A stretch of 50,428 nt of DNA from an uncultured Acetatifactor sp. GTDB taxonomy: Bacteria > Bacillota > Clostridia > Lachnospirales > Lachnospiraceae. The notes under the pieces were generated by a model. It saw only the letters and a list, made by a program, of their open reading frames with translations, was not told where the DNA came from and ran no database searches. Position numbers and translations under genes: made by a program. Below, piece after piece: positions 26,612-35,560 of the stretch. Every line of letters starts with the position of its first letter. Position 1 is the first letter of the stretch. The stretch lies in the NCBI GenBank assembly GCA_947627115.1, contig CANQUQ010000018.1, forward strand, positions 1 to 50,428, written 5' to 3'.

Positions 26612-27475
26612 ATGATAATCGATTTTCACGCTCACACATTTCCCGAACAGCTCGCCCGACGGGCTATCGCAAGGCTCTCGGACAGCGCCCATATCAAAAA
26701 TTATTCCGACGGCACGCTGGACGGTCTCAGGCGCTCCATGCATGCCGCAGGTATCGGTCACGCCGTCCTCCTGCCCGTGGTGACAAAGCCCTCCCAGGCG
26801 GAGGACATCAACCGTCTGGCCGAGGAGACCAACCGCCGCTTTCGCGATACAGGGATCCTGTCCTTCGGCGGTATCCACCCGGACAACGACGATTACAAGG
26901 ATATCCTGCGCGGTCTGGCAGACCGCGGCATCCCCGGCGTCAAGCTTCACCCCGTGTTCCAGAAAACGGATTTTGACGATATCCGCTATCTCAGGATCGT
27001 GGACTGTGCCTCCGAGAACGGCCTTGTAGTCCTGACACACGCCGGATTCGACATCAGCTTTCCGGGGGCGGATCACGCCGCTGTGCCCCGCATCCGGTCC
27101 GTCTTAAGACAGATCCGTCCGGATAAGCTGGTGCTGGCCCATATGGGCGGATGGGGCTGCTGGCAGGACGCGGAGGAATTGCTTGCGGACTGCAGCGTTT
27201 ATCTGGATACCGCCTTTTCTCTGGATCCGCTGCGCTCCAACACGGGCCGTGACACCGCCGCCGAACATACCTCGCTGAGCCGGGAACGGTTCCTTCGCAT
27301 GGTGAGGTCCTTCGGTGCCGATCGGATCCTGTTCGGCACGGACAGCCCCTGGACCGACGCAAAGGAAGCCCTGGAGCTGGTGCGCACGAGCGGACTGACA
27401 TCCGCCGAGCTGGACGCCGTGCTGTCCGGCAATGCCGCAAGACTGCTCGGTCTGTTTTCCGCAGCATCCCATTGA
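26612..27475 (+). CDS. amidohydrolase (amidohydrolase_2 type, metal-dependent)
   Basis: 287 residues, a small TIM-barrel hydrolase. IIDFHAHTFPE gives the HxH site, GVKLHPVFQ, VVLTHAGFD and LAHMGGWGCW provide further His ligands, and FGTDSPWTDAKEAL the catalytic Asp. The family includes decarboxylases and hydrolases of aromatic or small organic acids, so the substrate is open. AAGGATC lies before the ATG. It is convergent with iorB. Confidence 0.8.
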   Translation: MIIDFHAHTFPEQLARRAIARLSDSAHIKNYSDGTLDGLRRSMHAAGIGHAVLLPVVTKPSQAEDINRLAEETNRRFRDTGILSFGGIHPDNDDYKDILRGLADRGIPGVKLHPVFQKTDFDDIRYLRIVDCASENGLVVLTHAGFDISFPGADHAAVPRIRSVLRQIRPDKLVLAHMGGWGCWQDAEELLADCSVYLDTAFSLDPLRSNTGRDTAAEHTSLSRERFLRMVRSFGADRILFGTDSPWTDAKEALELVRTSGLTSAELDAVLSGNAARLLGLFSAASH

Positions 27476-27478
27476 CCT

Positions 27479-27521
27479 ATTGAGATCCGCATGACATCCA
27501 TTGAAATCCGTATGACATCCG
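27479..27521. repeat. tandem 21-base imperfect repeat
   Basis: Two copies differing at about three positions read TTGAGATCCGCATGACATCC and TTGAAATCCGTATGACATCC. They lie directly after the stop of the amidohydrolase gene. No function is visible; slippage within a noncoding gap is the simplest explanation. Confidence 0.55.
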
Positions 27522-27558
27522 TCGTACAGTCCGCCGGAACCGGATGTTTAGTCAAAAC

Positions 27559-27594
27559 GGGCCGTCAACGCCAGATCAACTGCGTTGGCGGCCC
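27559..27594 (-). terminator. terminator at the end of iorB
   Basis: GGGCCGTCAACGC (27559-27571) pairs, with one G-T pair, with GCGTTGGCGGCCC (27582-27594). On the minus strand GTTTTGAC follows. The stem includes the last codons and stop of iorB. Read on the plus strand it may also stop the amidohydrolase transcript, though its T tract is poorer there. Confidence 0.7.
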
Positions 27595-28154
27595 ATTTCA
27601 AATGCCCTTTTGTTCAGTTCCAGGAACTTTGGCGGCACGCAGGCCTCAATGGCCCTCTGCCATTCCTCCTCCGCAATCTCCGGAAAATAAGCGGACAGCC
27701 TTCCCATCAGAGCGATGTTCACCGCCTTTGGACTGCCCGCCGCCTCCGCCACGGCGAGGAAATCCTCCGCGTCCACCTGGGCCCCCGCAGCCTGCATCTT
27801 TTCCACCAGCCCGTCGGGATACTCCGTCTCCCCGATGATCACGGGCATAGGCTCCATCTTCTGGGTGTTTACGACGATCCGGCCGCCCGGCTTTAAATAC
27901 TCCAGCCATCTGGCCGCCTCCAGCTGCTCAAAGGAGATGATAAAGTCCGCTTCCCCCTTGTCGATCACCGGAGAGTACACCCTCTCCCCGAAGCGCACAT
28001 ATGTCACCACGCTTCCGCCCCTCTGACTCATGCCGTGCACCTCGGACACCTTTACATCGTATCCCTGTCCCAGGAGCACATATCCCAACAGCTTGCTGGC
28101 CAGCAGCGTTCCCTGGCCTCCTACGCCTACGATCATAATATTTTTTGTGGCCAT
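27576..28154 (-). CDS. iorB: indolepyruvate:ferredoxin oxidoreductase, beta subunit
   Basis: 192 residues. IMIVGVGGQGTLLASKLLG at the start, EVHGMSQRGGSVVTYVRFG, and DFIISFEQLEAARWLEYLKPGG are those of the gamma-type domain of 2-oxoacid:ferredoxin oxidoreductases. With IorA it decarboxylates aryl pyruvates (from Trp, Phe, Tyr) to aryl-acetyl-CoA and reduces ferredoxin. It follows iorA by 33 bases. Confidence 0.93.
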   Translation of the reverse strand: MATKNIMIVGVGGQGTLLASKLLGYVLLGQGYDVKVSEVHGMSQRGGSVVTYVRFGERVYSPVIDKGEADFIISFEQLEAARWLEYLKPGGRIVVNTQKMEPMPVIIGETEYPDGLVEKMQAAGAQVDAEDFLAVAEAAGSPKAVNIALMGRLSAYFPEIAEEEWQRAIEACVPPKFLELNKRAFEMGRQRS

Positions 28155-28187
28155 ATGTATATCCCTTCCCGTAAAATTTCGTTTCCG

Positions 28188-29909
28188 TTATTCCAGCGCC
28201 CCGAACTTACACATCTGCGTGCAGACCTTACAGCCGATGCACAGCGTTCTGTCGATCCGCACCTTTCCGTCGCGCACGGAGACTGCCGGACAGCCTATCT
28301 GCATACAGGCCTTGCAGCCCACGCACTTGTCCTCCTTGGGCTCCAGGGGCGGATTGTGTACCGTTCCCTTTATCATGACACAGGGCCTGCGGCTGATGAT
28401 TACGGAAGGCGCCTCCGTCTCCAGCTCCTCCTTCAGCACCCGGTCCACCTGATCCAGATCATAGGGATCCACCACCCTCACCCGGTCAAAGCCAAGAGCA
28501 CGGCAGAGACTCTCCAGATCCACCTTCCCCGCAGGTTCGCCCCGAAGATTTTTTCCGGTGGTGGGATTCTGCTGGTGGCCCGTCATTCCCGTGATGGAGT
28601 TGTCCAGAATGATCACCGTGGAATTGGTCATGTTGTAGGAAATATCCGTGATGCCTGTCATCCCCGAATGAATGAAGGTGGAATCGCCGATGACGCCCAC
28701 GCTGTGCTTCTCCCCCTCCCGGCCCATGGCCAGATTAAAGCCGTGCAGACCGGAACAGGAGGCTCCCATGCACACATTTAAGTCCATGGCATTCAGAGGC
28801 GCCACGGCGCCCAGGGTATAGCAGCCGATATCGCCGTACACCATGCACTTATTCTTCTTCAAAATGTAAAAGATTCCCCTGTGAGGACATCCCGCGCACA
28901 TCACGGGAGGCCGCCCCGGAATACTGTCGTCGATCCTGACGGTCTCAGGGGTCTTAAGTCCCATGCAGCTGCGCACCAGATTCTGGCTGAACTCGCCGCA
29001 GATTGGAAAAATGTCTTTGCCGGACACCCTCAGGCCCAGCTGCCTACAGTAATTTTCAAGAAAGGGATCCAGCTCCTCCAACACGATCACCCTGTCCACC
29101 TTCGCCGCAAAATCCAGGATCAGCTTCTCAGGGAGAGGATAGACCATGCCAAGCTTCAGGATGCTGGCGCCGTCTCCGAAGACCTCTCTTGCATACTGAT
29201 AGGACGTGGAGGACGTGATAATACCCAGAGAGGTGTCCCCCATCTCCACGCGGTTCAGGTCGCAGTGCTCCGCATAAGCCGCAAGGTCCAGCGTCCGCTG
29301 CTCCACGCGCACATGCGCGTTGCGGGCGTTTACGGTCATCATCACCTTGGAGGGATCCTTCACATAGGGCACCTGCTGCGGCACCTTCCGCTCCTGGGGC
29401 TCCACCACGCTCTGAGAGTGGGACACTCTGGTACACATCCGGATCAGCACCGGCGTGTTAAATTGCTCCGAAATTTCAAAGGCGCGCTTCGCAAAGGTCC
29501 TGGCCTCCTCGGAGTCGGACGGCTCCAGCATCGGGATCTTTGCCGCCAGGGCATAATGCCTGGAATCCTGTTCATTTTGGGAGGAGTGCATGCCGGGATC
29601 ATCCGCCACGCAGACCACCAGTCCCGCGTTCAGGCCCTGATAGGAGATGGTAAAAAGAGGATCCGCCGCCACGTTCAGGCCCACATGCTTCATGGCACAG
29701 GCGCTCCTCACACCGCCCAGGCTCGCCCCATGAGCCACCTCCAGCGCCACCTTCTCGTTGGGCGCCCACTCGCAGTATATCTCATCATACTTAGCCGCTT
29801 CCTCGGTGATCTCCGTACTCGGAGTTCCCGGATAACTGGAAATGACCGCGCAGCCGGCCTCGTAGAGTCCTCTGGCCAGCGCCTTGTTGCCAAGCATCAA
29901 TTCTCTCAT
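28188..29909 (-). CDS. iorA: indolepyruvate:ferredoxin oxidoreductase, alpha subunit
   Basis: 573 residues. An N-terminal pyrimidine-binding domain begins MLGNKALARGLYEAG and has VISSYPGTPSTEITE. The thiamine-diphosphate domain has CAGCPHRG, GDIGCYTLG and GDSTFIHSGMTG, then ILDNSITGMTGHQ. The C-terminal ferredoxin part has two 4Fe-4S sites (CVGCKACMQIGC and CIGCKVCTQMC). It is the catalytic subunit that turns aryl pyruvates into aryl-acetyl-CoA. It lies between an acyl-CoA ligase gene upstream and iorB downstream. Confidence 0.95.
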   Translation of the reverse strand: MRELMLGNKALARGLYEAGCAVISSYPGTPSTEITEEAAKYDEIYCEWAPNEKVALEVAHGASLGGVRSACAMKHVGLNVAADPLFTISYQGLNAGLVVCVADDPGMHSSQNEQDSRHYALAAKIPMLEPSDSEEARTFAKRAFEISEQFNTPVLIRMCTRVSHSQSVVEPQERKVPQQVPYVKDPSKVMMTVNARNAHVRVEQRTLDLAAYAEHCDLNRVEMGDTSLGIITSSTSYQYAREVFGDGASILKLGMVYPLPEKLILDFAAKVDRVIVLEELDPFLENYCRQLGLRVSGKDIFPICGEFSQNLVRSCMGLKTPETVRIDDSIPGRPPVMCAGCPHRGIFYILKKNKCMVYGDIGCYTLGAVAPLNAMDLNVCMGASCSGLHGFNLAMGREGEKHSVGVIGDSTFIHSGMTGITDISYNMTNSTVIILDNSITGMTGHQQNPTTGKNLRGEPAGKVDLESLCRALGFDRVRVVDPYDLDQVDRVLKEELETEAPSVIISRRPCVMIKGTVHNPPLEPKEDKCVGCKACMQIGCPAVSVRDGKVRIDRTLCIGCKVCTQMCKFGALE

Positions 29910-29942
29910 GTAATATCTCTCCTAACTCACGCTTCTGCCCCG

Positions 29943-29958
29943 GCGTGCTCTGACACGC
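29943..29958 (-). repeat. dispersed hairpin element before iorA
   Basis: GCGTG-ctctga-CACGC, a five-base-pair stem with a six-base loop, lies 33 bases upstream of the iorA ATG. On the minus strand CGGGG follows the stem, as AGGGG follows the pyrD and PP2C copies. Confidence 0.4.
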
Positions 29959-29969
29959 ATATCAAGGGG

Positions 29970-31604
29970 TCAGCTCTGATTCTCCTTCGCCACCAGATTG
30001 TCCGCTCCGTAAATTTTGCGCAGCTTTGGCTTCTCGATCTTGCCGGTGGCGTTCCTGGGAATCTCCGCAAAAATGATCTCTCTGGGCCTCTTGTACCTGG
30101 GAAGTCCCATGCAGAACTCCTCTATTTCTTCTCTGGTGCAGGTAAAGCCGTCCTTGATCTCGACGATGGCCGCCGTCTTTTCTCCCAGCCTTCGGTCAGG
30201 CAGGCCGATCACCGCCACATCCTTCACCCTGTCGAATTTGCGCAGGAAATCCTCGATCTGCACCGGGTAAATATTTTCTCCGCCGCTGACGATCACATCC
30301 TTCTTCCTGTCCACCAGAAAGATAAAGCCGTCCTCGTCCTGCATGGCCATGTCGCCCGTAAAGAGCCAGCCGTCCTTCAGGACTTCGGCCGTGGCTTCCG
30401 GATTGTTGTAATAGCAGGTCATGACCCCAGGGCCCTTCACGCACAGCTCTCCCACGTCGCCCCTGGCCACATCCCTGCCCGCCTCGTCCACGATCTTACA
30501 TTCCCAGCGGTAGCCGGGCACGCCGATGGCGCCCACCTTATGTATATTCTCCATGCCGAGATGCACGCAGCCCGGTCCCGTGGATTCGGACAGACCGTAG
30601 TTGGTATCGTAATCGTGATTGGGAAAATATTCCTTCCAGCGCCTGATCAGCGACGGCGGCACCGGCTGGGCGCCGATGTGCATCAGCCTCCACTGATCCA
30701 GCTGATAATCCTCTTTCCTTATATCTCCCCGGTCCATGGCATCCAGAATATCCTGCGCCCAGGGGACCAGCAGCCAGACAATGGTGCAGTGTTCCTGAGA
30801 CACCGCGGAGAGAATGGTCTCCGGCCTCGCTCCCTTCAAGAGCACGGCCCTGCTGCCTGCCACCAGACTGCCCATCCAGTGGAATTTCGCGCCCGTGTGA
30901 TACAGGGGCGGTATGCACAGGAAGGTGTCCTCCCGGCCGGTGCCGTGATGCTTCTGCTCCATCTCCGCCGCCTGGGTCAGACTCTGATGCTTATGTAAAA
31001 TAGCCTTGGGAAAACCGGTGGTCCCGGAGGAAAAATAGATTGCGCCGAAATCGTCCTCGGTCAGCTCCACACCGGGGGCCTGGCTGGAGCAGTCCGCCAC
31101 CAGCTCGTGATAGCTTTCGGCAAAGCTGGGACAGTTGTCTCCCACATAGATCAGAAGGCGCCCCTTGCTCAGACGCTCCGCATTGATCTCCATACGCCCT
31201 ATAAATTCGGAGCCGAAAAGAATGATATCCACCTCCGCCAGCTCCACGCAGTACAGTATTTCCTCCGCATCATACCTGAAATTAAAGGGCACCGCGATGG
31301 CTCCGCTCTTCAGCACCCCAAAATAGATCGGCAGCCATTCCAGGCAGTTGTACATCAGAATGGCCACCTTGTCACCCTTGCGGATGCCGCGGCCGATCAG
31401 CATATTTGCCACTCTGTTCGCCTTCTCGTTGAACACGCTCCATGTGATCTCCCGGCGGTACGGCCGGAACCTGTCCGGTTCCACCAGCCCATACTCCTTC
31501 CAGGTGATCCTGCGGGTGTCCTTCTCCTCCGGATTCAGCTCCACCAGGGCCACCTCGTCGGGATATAATCTTGCGTTTCTCTCCAGATATTCTGTTACAG
31601 GCAT
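29970..31604 (-). CDS. AMP-forming acyl/aryl-CoA ligase
   Basis: 544 residues, an ANL-superfamily adenylating enzyme. IYFSSGTTGFPKAILHKHQ is the P-loop-like AMP motif, YGLSESTGPG the second, GWLFTGDMAMQDEDGF the third, and PRNATGKIEKPKLRKI carries the catalytic Lys near the end. I chose the ATG at 31604 (AAAGGAAC upstream); the frame is open 37 codons earlier. The neighbours iorA and iorB make aryl-acetyl-CoA, so an aryl-acetate substrate is plausible, but it could equally activate a fatty acid. Confidence 0.85.
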   Translation of the reverse strand: MPVTEYLERNARLYPDEVALVELNPEEKDTRRITWKEYGLVEPDRFRPYRREITWSVFNEKANRVANMLIGRGIRKGDKVAILMYNCLEWLPIYFGVLKSGAIAVPFNFRYDAEEILYCVELAEVDIILFGSEFIGRMEINAERLSKGRLLIYVGDNCPSFAESYHELVADCSSQAPGVELTEDDFGAIYFSSGTTGFPKAILHKHQSLTQAAEMEQKHHGTGREDTFLCIPPLYHTGAKFHWMGSLVAGSRAVLLKGARPETILSAVSQEHCTIVWLLVPWAQDILDAMDRGDIRKEDYQLDQWRLMHIGAQPVPPSLIRRWKEYFPNHDYDTNYGLSESTGPGCVHLGMENIHKVGAIGVPGYRWECKIVDEAGRDVARGDVGELCVKGPGVMTCYYNNPEATAEVLKDGWLFTGDMAMQDEDGFIFLVDRKKDVIVSGGENIYPVQIEDFLRKFDRVKDVAVIGLPDRRLGEKTAAIVEIKDGFTCTREEIEEFCMGLPRYKRPREIIFAEIPRNATGKIEKPKLRKIYGADNLVAKENQS

Positions 31605-31733
31605 ACTTTTGTTCCTTTCGTACCGTTTGCAGGCATGTATTTTCCGGTTTTTTCCACGCTTTAAAGCGTTAAACCGAGCAACTTTAAGGGTATCATATTC
31701 GGGCGGAAAAGTCAACGAAGGGAAGAAGCCCCG

Positions 31734-33197
31734 TCACCCTTCTCCGCTCTCTTCTCCCCTCCTTCTCAGGTAATCCAGCAGTTTGCCGAACTCCATGGCG
31801 TGGGAGGCCTTGAGGAGGACCGTGCTGCCCTCCGGCACATATTTCTCCGGCTCCCTCTCCAGCGCCTCCAAAAATACCTCCAGCGAGGGAAAACGGCTGA
31901 TACAGCGGGGCTCCTCCGCACCGTCGCAGGCGGCGTCGAACATATGCCGTGCCCTCTCGCCCACGCAGACAATGCGGTCGATTCCCTTCTCTGCCGCATA
32001 CGCTCCCACCTGTCTGTGAAGTTCGTCCGCAATGTCCTCCCCCAGACCGAACATATCTCCCAGGATCGCCACCTTCTCCGTGTCTGCCAGTGCCAGCAGA
32101 TCCAGCGCCGCACGCATGGAAGCCGGATTCGCGTTATAGCAGTCGTCGATCAGGGTGTATTTCGGAAGGCGGAGCAGATTGTTCCGCCCGCTGATTGGCG
32201 CAAGCTTGCCGATGCCCGCCGCGATCTGCTCCGGCGTCAGGCCGAGCAGCCCTGCCACGCAGGCCGCCGCGGCGGCATTCAGGACCATATGGACCCCCGG
32301 CAGCGGCACATGTACGTCGAACGCGCCCTTCTGGGTGACTATTCTCGCATCGCTTCCCCAGAGCCCTCTGCTCACCACGTCCACCGCCGTCACCTCACAG
32401 GAACCGCCCGCAGCCTTGGCCGCCGACTCCCCCATTCCGAAAAAGTGGGGCCTGCGTCCCCTGATCTCCCTCAGTGCGATCAGCTTGTCGTCCCCGCCGT
32501 TCAGGCAGATCTCTGCGTCCTCCGCCATGAAGTCAAAGATTTCGGACTTTGCCTTCAGGATTCCGTCCCTGGTCTTCAGATTGTCGAGGTGGCTCTGTCC
32601 GATATTCGTTATGACACAAATGTCAGGTCTTGCCATCTTGCTCAGCCTGTGCATCTCGCCGAATTCGCTGATTCCCATTTCCACCACAGCCACCTGATGT
32701 TCGGGCTGTATGCGCAGCAGCGTCAGGGGCACCCCGATCTCATTGTTGAAGTTTCCTTCCGTCTTCAGGACGCTGTACCTTTCCGCCAGCACGCCGGCGA
32801 TAAATTCCTTGGTGCTGGTCTTGCCCACGCTTCCGGTGATACCTACCACCCTGATATCCAGCTTCCGCCGATAGAACTCCGCAATATCCTTCAGCGCCTG
32901 CAGGGTGTCCTCCACCAGCAGGCAGCTGCCTCTGCCGGGACCTCCGTCTGCCGTCCCTTCCGAAAGCTGTTCGGGCATCCTGCTTACCACCGCCAGCACG
33001 GCTCCCTGAGAAAAGGCCGACGCCACAAAATCATGACCGTCCACCCGTTCTCCCGCCGTGGCCACAAATACACCTCCCGCCGTGACCTTTCGGGAGTCCA
33101 CCGTCACAGCCGTCACGTTGTCTCCACTGTCCGCGCCCTTTCCCAGTATGAGCCTGCCGCCGCAGGCCGCCGTCATCTCGCCCAATGTCAGATTCAT
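31734..33197 (-). CDS. murF: UDP-MurNAc-tripeptide:D-Ala-D-Ala ligase
   Basis: 487 residues. The Mur ligase ATP site GITGSVGKTSTKEFI, the EMGISEFGEMHRLS and ITNIGQSHLDNL segments and DCYNANPASM near the C-terminal domain identify MurF rather than MurE. It adds D-Ala-D-Ala to the UDP-MurNAc-tripeptide in the cytoplasm. I chose the ATG at 33197; the frame is open 24 codons earlier but would overlap ddl. It starts 20 bases after ddl, which makes its substrate. Confidence 0.95.
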   Translation of the reverse strand: MNLTLGEMTAACGGRLILGKGADSGDNVTAVTVDSRKVTAGGVFVATAGERVDGHDFVASAFSQGAVLAVVSRMPEQLSEGTADGGPGRGSCLLVEDTLQALKDIAEFYRRKLDIRVVGITGSVGKTSTKEFIAGVLAERYSVLKTEGNFNNEIGVPLTLLRIQPEHQVAVVEMGISEFGEMHRLSKMARPDICVITNIGQSHLDNLKTRDGILKAKSEIFDFMAEDAEICLNGGDDKLIALREIRGRRPHFFGMGESAAKAAGGSCEVTAVDVVSRGLWGSDARIVTQKGAFDVHVPLPGVHMVLNAAAAACVAGLLGLTPEQIAAGIGKLAPISGRNNLLRLPKYTLIDDCYNANPASMRAALDLLALADTEKVAILGDMFGLGEDIADELHRQVGAYAAEKGIDRIVCVGERARHMFDAACDGAEEPRCISRFPSLEVFLEALEREPEKYVPEGSTVLLKASHAMEFGKLLDYLRRRGEESGEG

Positions 33198-33216
33198 GTC
33201 CTTGTACCGTTTCCTT

Positions 33217-34248
33217 TCAGAGAGTCTGCCGCATCGCATGATCCAGTATCCGCTGGCACAGCTCCTCAAAGCCGATGCCCACCGCCGCTGCCTCCTGGGG
33301 CAGAAGCGAGGTGGCCGTCATGCCCGGCAGCGTGTTGGCCTCCAGGCAGAAGATCTCGCCCTGGGCGCTCATCATAAAATCCATTCTTGCATAGCTCTGA
33401 AGCCGCAGTGCCCGAAACACCTGCTCGGCGATCTCCTGCATGGCGAGGGTCTGCTCCTCCGAAATTTCAGCCGGACAGATCTCCCTTGCGCTTCCCGCCT
33501 GATATTTCGCCCTGTAGTCGTAAAACTCCGTCTCCGGCACCATTTCTATGACCGGGAGCGCCTTGCCGCCGATCACGCCCACGGAAAATTCCCTTCCCTT
33601 TATGTACCGCTCGATAATGACCTCCCCGCCGTATCGGAAGCCCTCCTCCTTGGCCGCCTCGTACTCCCGCTCATTGCGCGCTATGCTGACGCCCACGCTG
33701 GAGCCCCCGCAGCTGGCCTTGACCACACAGGGAAAGGGAATTCTTGTGCTTTCCGTCTCTCCCCGTCTTAACCTGGTTCCCTCCGGGGTGGGAATACCGT
33801 AGGCCCGGAAGATGTCCTTGGTGATCCCCTTGTCCATGGCCATGGCGGAGCTGACGAAATCGGTCCCCGTGTAGGGGATGCCCAAAAGCTCCAGGCACGC
33901 CTGAATCTTGCCGTCCTCGCCGTTCGCCCCGTGAAGGGCCAGAAAAACGCAGTCCGAGCTCTCGCATATCCTCAGCACGTTGGGGCCGAAGAATCCCTTC
34001 CCGCCCTGCTTTCTCAGGGCCTTCACCGCCTCCAGATCTGGCGTCTGCTCCCCGATGGCGCTCACCTTGGCCGCCCAGTCCGTCTCCCTCTCAAAGATGC
34101 CGTCGCAGTCTCCCTCGTATCCCAGATATACATCCAGCAGCACCGCCTGATGCCCTCTGCTCTTCATCGCCCTGTAGATCATGCTCCCGGAACTTAAGGA
34201 AACGTCCCGTTCCGTGCTGATGCCTCCCGCTAAAACTACGATCCTCAT
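33217..34248 (-). CDS. ddl: D-alanine:D-alanine ligase
   Basis: 343 residues of the ATP-grasp fold. VVLAGGISTERDVSLSSG opens the protein (the usual Glu-His is Glu-Arg here), followed by FLALHGANGEDGKIQ, GTDFVSSAMAMDKG, VVKASCGGSSVGVSIA, RMDFMMSAQGEIFCLEANTLPGMT. These give the ATP and metal sites. It makes the D-Ala-D-Ala used by MurF. I chose the ATG at 34248, with AGGAGGG upstream, over an ATG 30 codons earlier. Nothing in the local context suggests a D-Ala-D-Lac resistance ligase. Confidence 0.93.
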   Translation of the reverse strand: MRIVVLAGGISTERDVSLSSGSMIYRAMKSRGHQAVLLDVYLGYEGDCDGIFERETDWAAKVSAIGEQTPDLEAVKALRKQGGKGFFGPNVLRICESSDCVFLALHGANGEDGKIQACLELLGIPYTGTDFVSSAMAMDKGITKDIFRAYGIPTPEGTRLRRGETESTRIPFPCVVKASCGGSSVGVSIARNEREYEAAKEEGFRYGGEVIIERYIKGREFSVGVIGGKALPVIEMVPETEFYDYRAKYQAGSAREICPAEISEEQTLAMQEIAEQVFRALRLQSYARMDFMMSAQGEIFCLEANTLPGMTATSLLPQEAAAVGIGFEELCQRILDHAMRQTL

Positions 34249-34270
34249 CTGACAGACACCCTCCTGCTCG

Positions 34271-35533
34271 TTACCTTTCATTCGAGGCAAGCTGTGCCAG
34301 CAGCAGAAGATACTCCGCCCCGGCTTCATCTTGCTCATAGAAGTTCATGGATTCAAGATTCCTGCCCATGAGATAGTGCAGGAACTCTTCCACAATGTTC
34401 GTATATTGATAATTATTCATGACATAGTTGGCACATGACACTTCTATGGCGCGCTTCAGCAGATCCTCAGGGCCGTTATTTCGGGCCGTCACGGGATGAG
34501 TCATATCCTTGTAACGGTCGGAGATCTCCTCTGCTCGGTACATGAGATTTTCCATGAAGCCGTCGCACATCTCCAGATCCACTCCCTGCCGGGTCGCCAT
34601 ATAGGTCATGATTCCGTAGAGATATCCCGTCTCCTCAAGATAGCTGCTGTTGTTCTCAAAAAAGCTCTTATATGCACCGATCTGATTTCTGTATGTACGC
34701 AGTCCGGTGGCACGGTAAAGCTCGGTCAGCGCAAAAAAGCTGTCCGCGTCTTTACCGATCGTGTTCTGCACCTGTCCGAAGACGGTGGAGGCGCGCTTCA
34801 GGCAGTCCGTGGCATACTGAAAATCCGTCTTCTGATAGTTATAGCTGAATTTGGCGAGAAACGCCGCATACAGAGCGGCCTCCTGCTCCTCCACTCCCTC
34901 CGACTCCATGCGGCTCACCCATACCTTTAGCTCCGCCAGCACATCCGGGATCTGATCCTCATTCCGGTCCGGGAATATTTCTCCGTACCACTCATATGCC
35001 TCCAGCAGTATGACCGCATCCGATACGGACAGGGTGCCTTCCCCGCATTCCCCGATCAGCCTCTCATAGTTCTCCAGGAAAAGCTCCTCGTAAAGACCTT
35101 CCTCTATATCAAAATCATATGAGCGCCCCACGTGATCGCACTCCAGGTAATATCTGCCCTCCCGCCGAAAATCGCTGAAATCCGCACGGCCCACATAGAG
35201 CTCCAGCTCGCTGTTGTAAACCGCATCGCTGACCGTGCCGCTGTATACAGATTCCCCTGTGCCGGCATCGATCAGACGGAACTCCTGCGGAAGCTCCCGG
35301 CCCTTCACTGCCGCTTCCTTTCCTCCGTCCGCCGGATACCCTATCAGATTCACCGGAATATTGGATGTCATCTGAGGCACGGTGTAATCCACTATGGGAG
35401 TGCTCTCCATTCCCACGGCCGCGGCGTACGGGGCGGCTCCCGTCTGCGGACCTGCCTTTTCGCTGCAGCCGCCCAGAAGGCAGCCTAACGCAGCGAATAC
35501 GGAAAGCAGAACAAATTTTGTATCACCCTTCAA
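34271..35533 (-). CDS. GH9-like lipoprotein, probable pseudoenzyme
   Basis: 420 residues. A lipobox GGC with Cys23 is followed by a CelD_N/Ig-like domain at about 55-145 (PVNLIGYPADGGKEAAVKG ... FSDFRREGRYYLECDHVG). A helical domain then matches the GH9 barrel: LLEAYEWYGEIFPD, IPDVLAELKVWVSRM and the final YLMGRNLESMNFY. The region that should carry the catalytic DAGD motif is missing, so hydrolysis is unlikely. A carbohydrate- or wall-binding role on the cell surface is inferred. It lies upstream of ddl and murF with a 22-base gap. Confidence 0.75.
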   Translation of the reverse strand: MKGDTKFVLLSVFAALGCLLGGCSEKAGPQTGAAPYAAAVGMESTPIVDYTVPQMTSNIPVNLIGYPADGGKEAAVKGRELPQEFRLIDAGTGESVYSGTVSDAVYNSELELYVGRADFSDFRREGRYYLECDHVGRSYDFDIEEGLYEELFLENYERLIGECGEGTLSVSDAVILLEAYEWYGEIFPDRNEDQIPDVLAELKVWVSRMESEGVEEQEAALYAAFLAKFSYNYQKTDFQYATDCLKRASTVFGQVQNTIGKDADSFFALTELYRATGLRTYRNQIGAYKSFFENNSSYLEETGYLYGIMTYMATRQGVDLEMCDGFMENLMYRAEEISDRYKDMTHPVTARNNGPEDLLKRAIEVSCANYVMNNYQYTNIVEEFLHYLMGRNLESMNFYEQDEAGAEYLLLLAQLASNER

Positions 35534-35560
35534 GGTCTTCCCTCCAAAGAATATTTGTCT

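Noticed and set aside
28881..30998. 705-codon open frame on the plus strand
   Set aside because: It runs antisense through iorA and the CoA ligase gene, both with clear family motifs, and stays open only because of GC-rich codon bias.
33217..34248. Possible vancomycin-resistance ligase
   Set aside because: The gene sits with murF and lacks any vanH, vanX, vanT or two-component neighbours; sequence features fit an ordinary D-Ala-D-Ala ligase.
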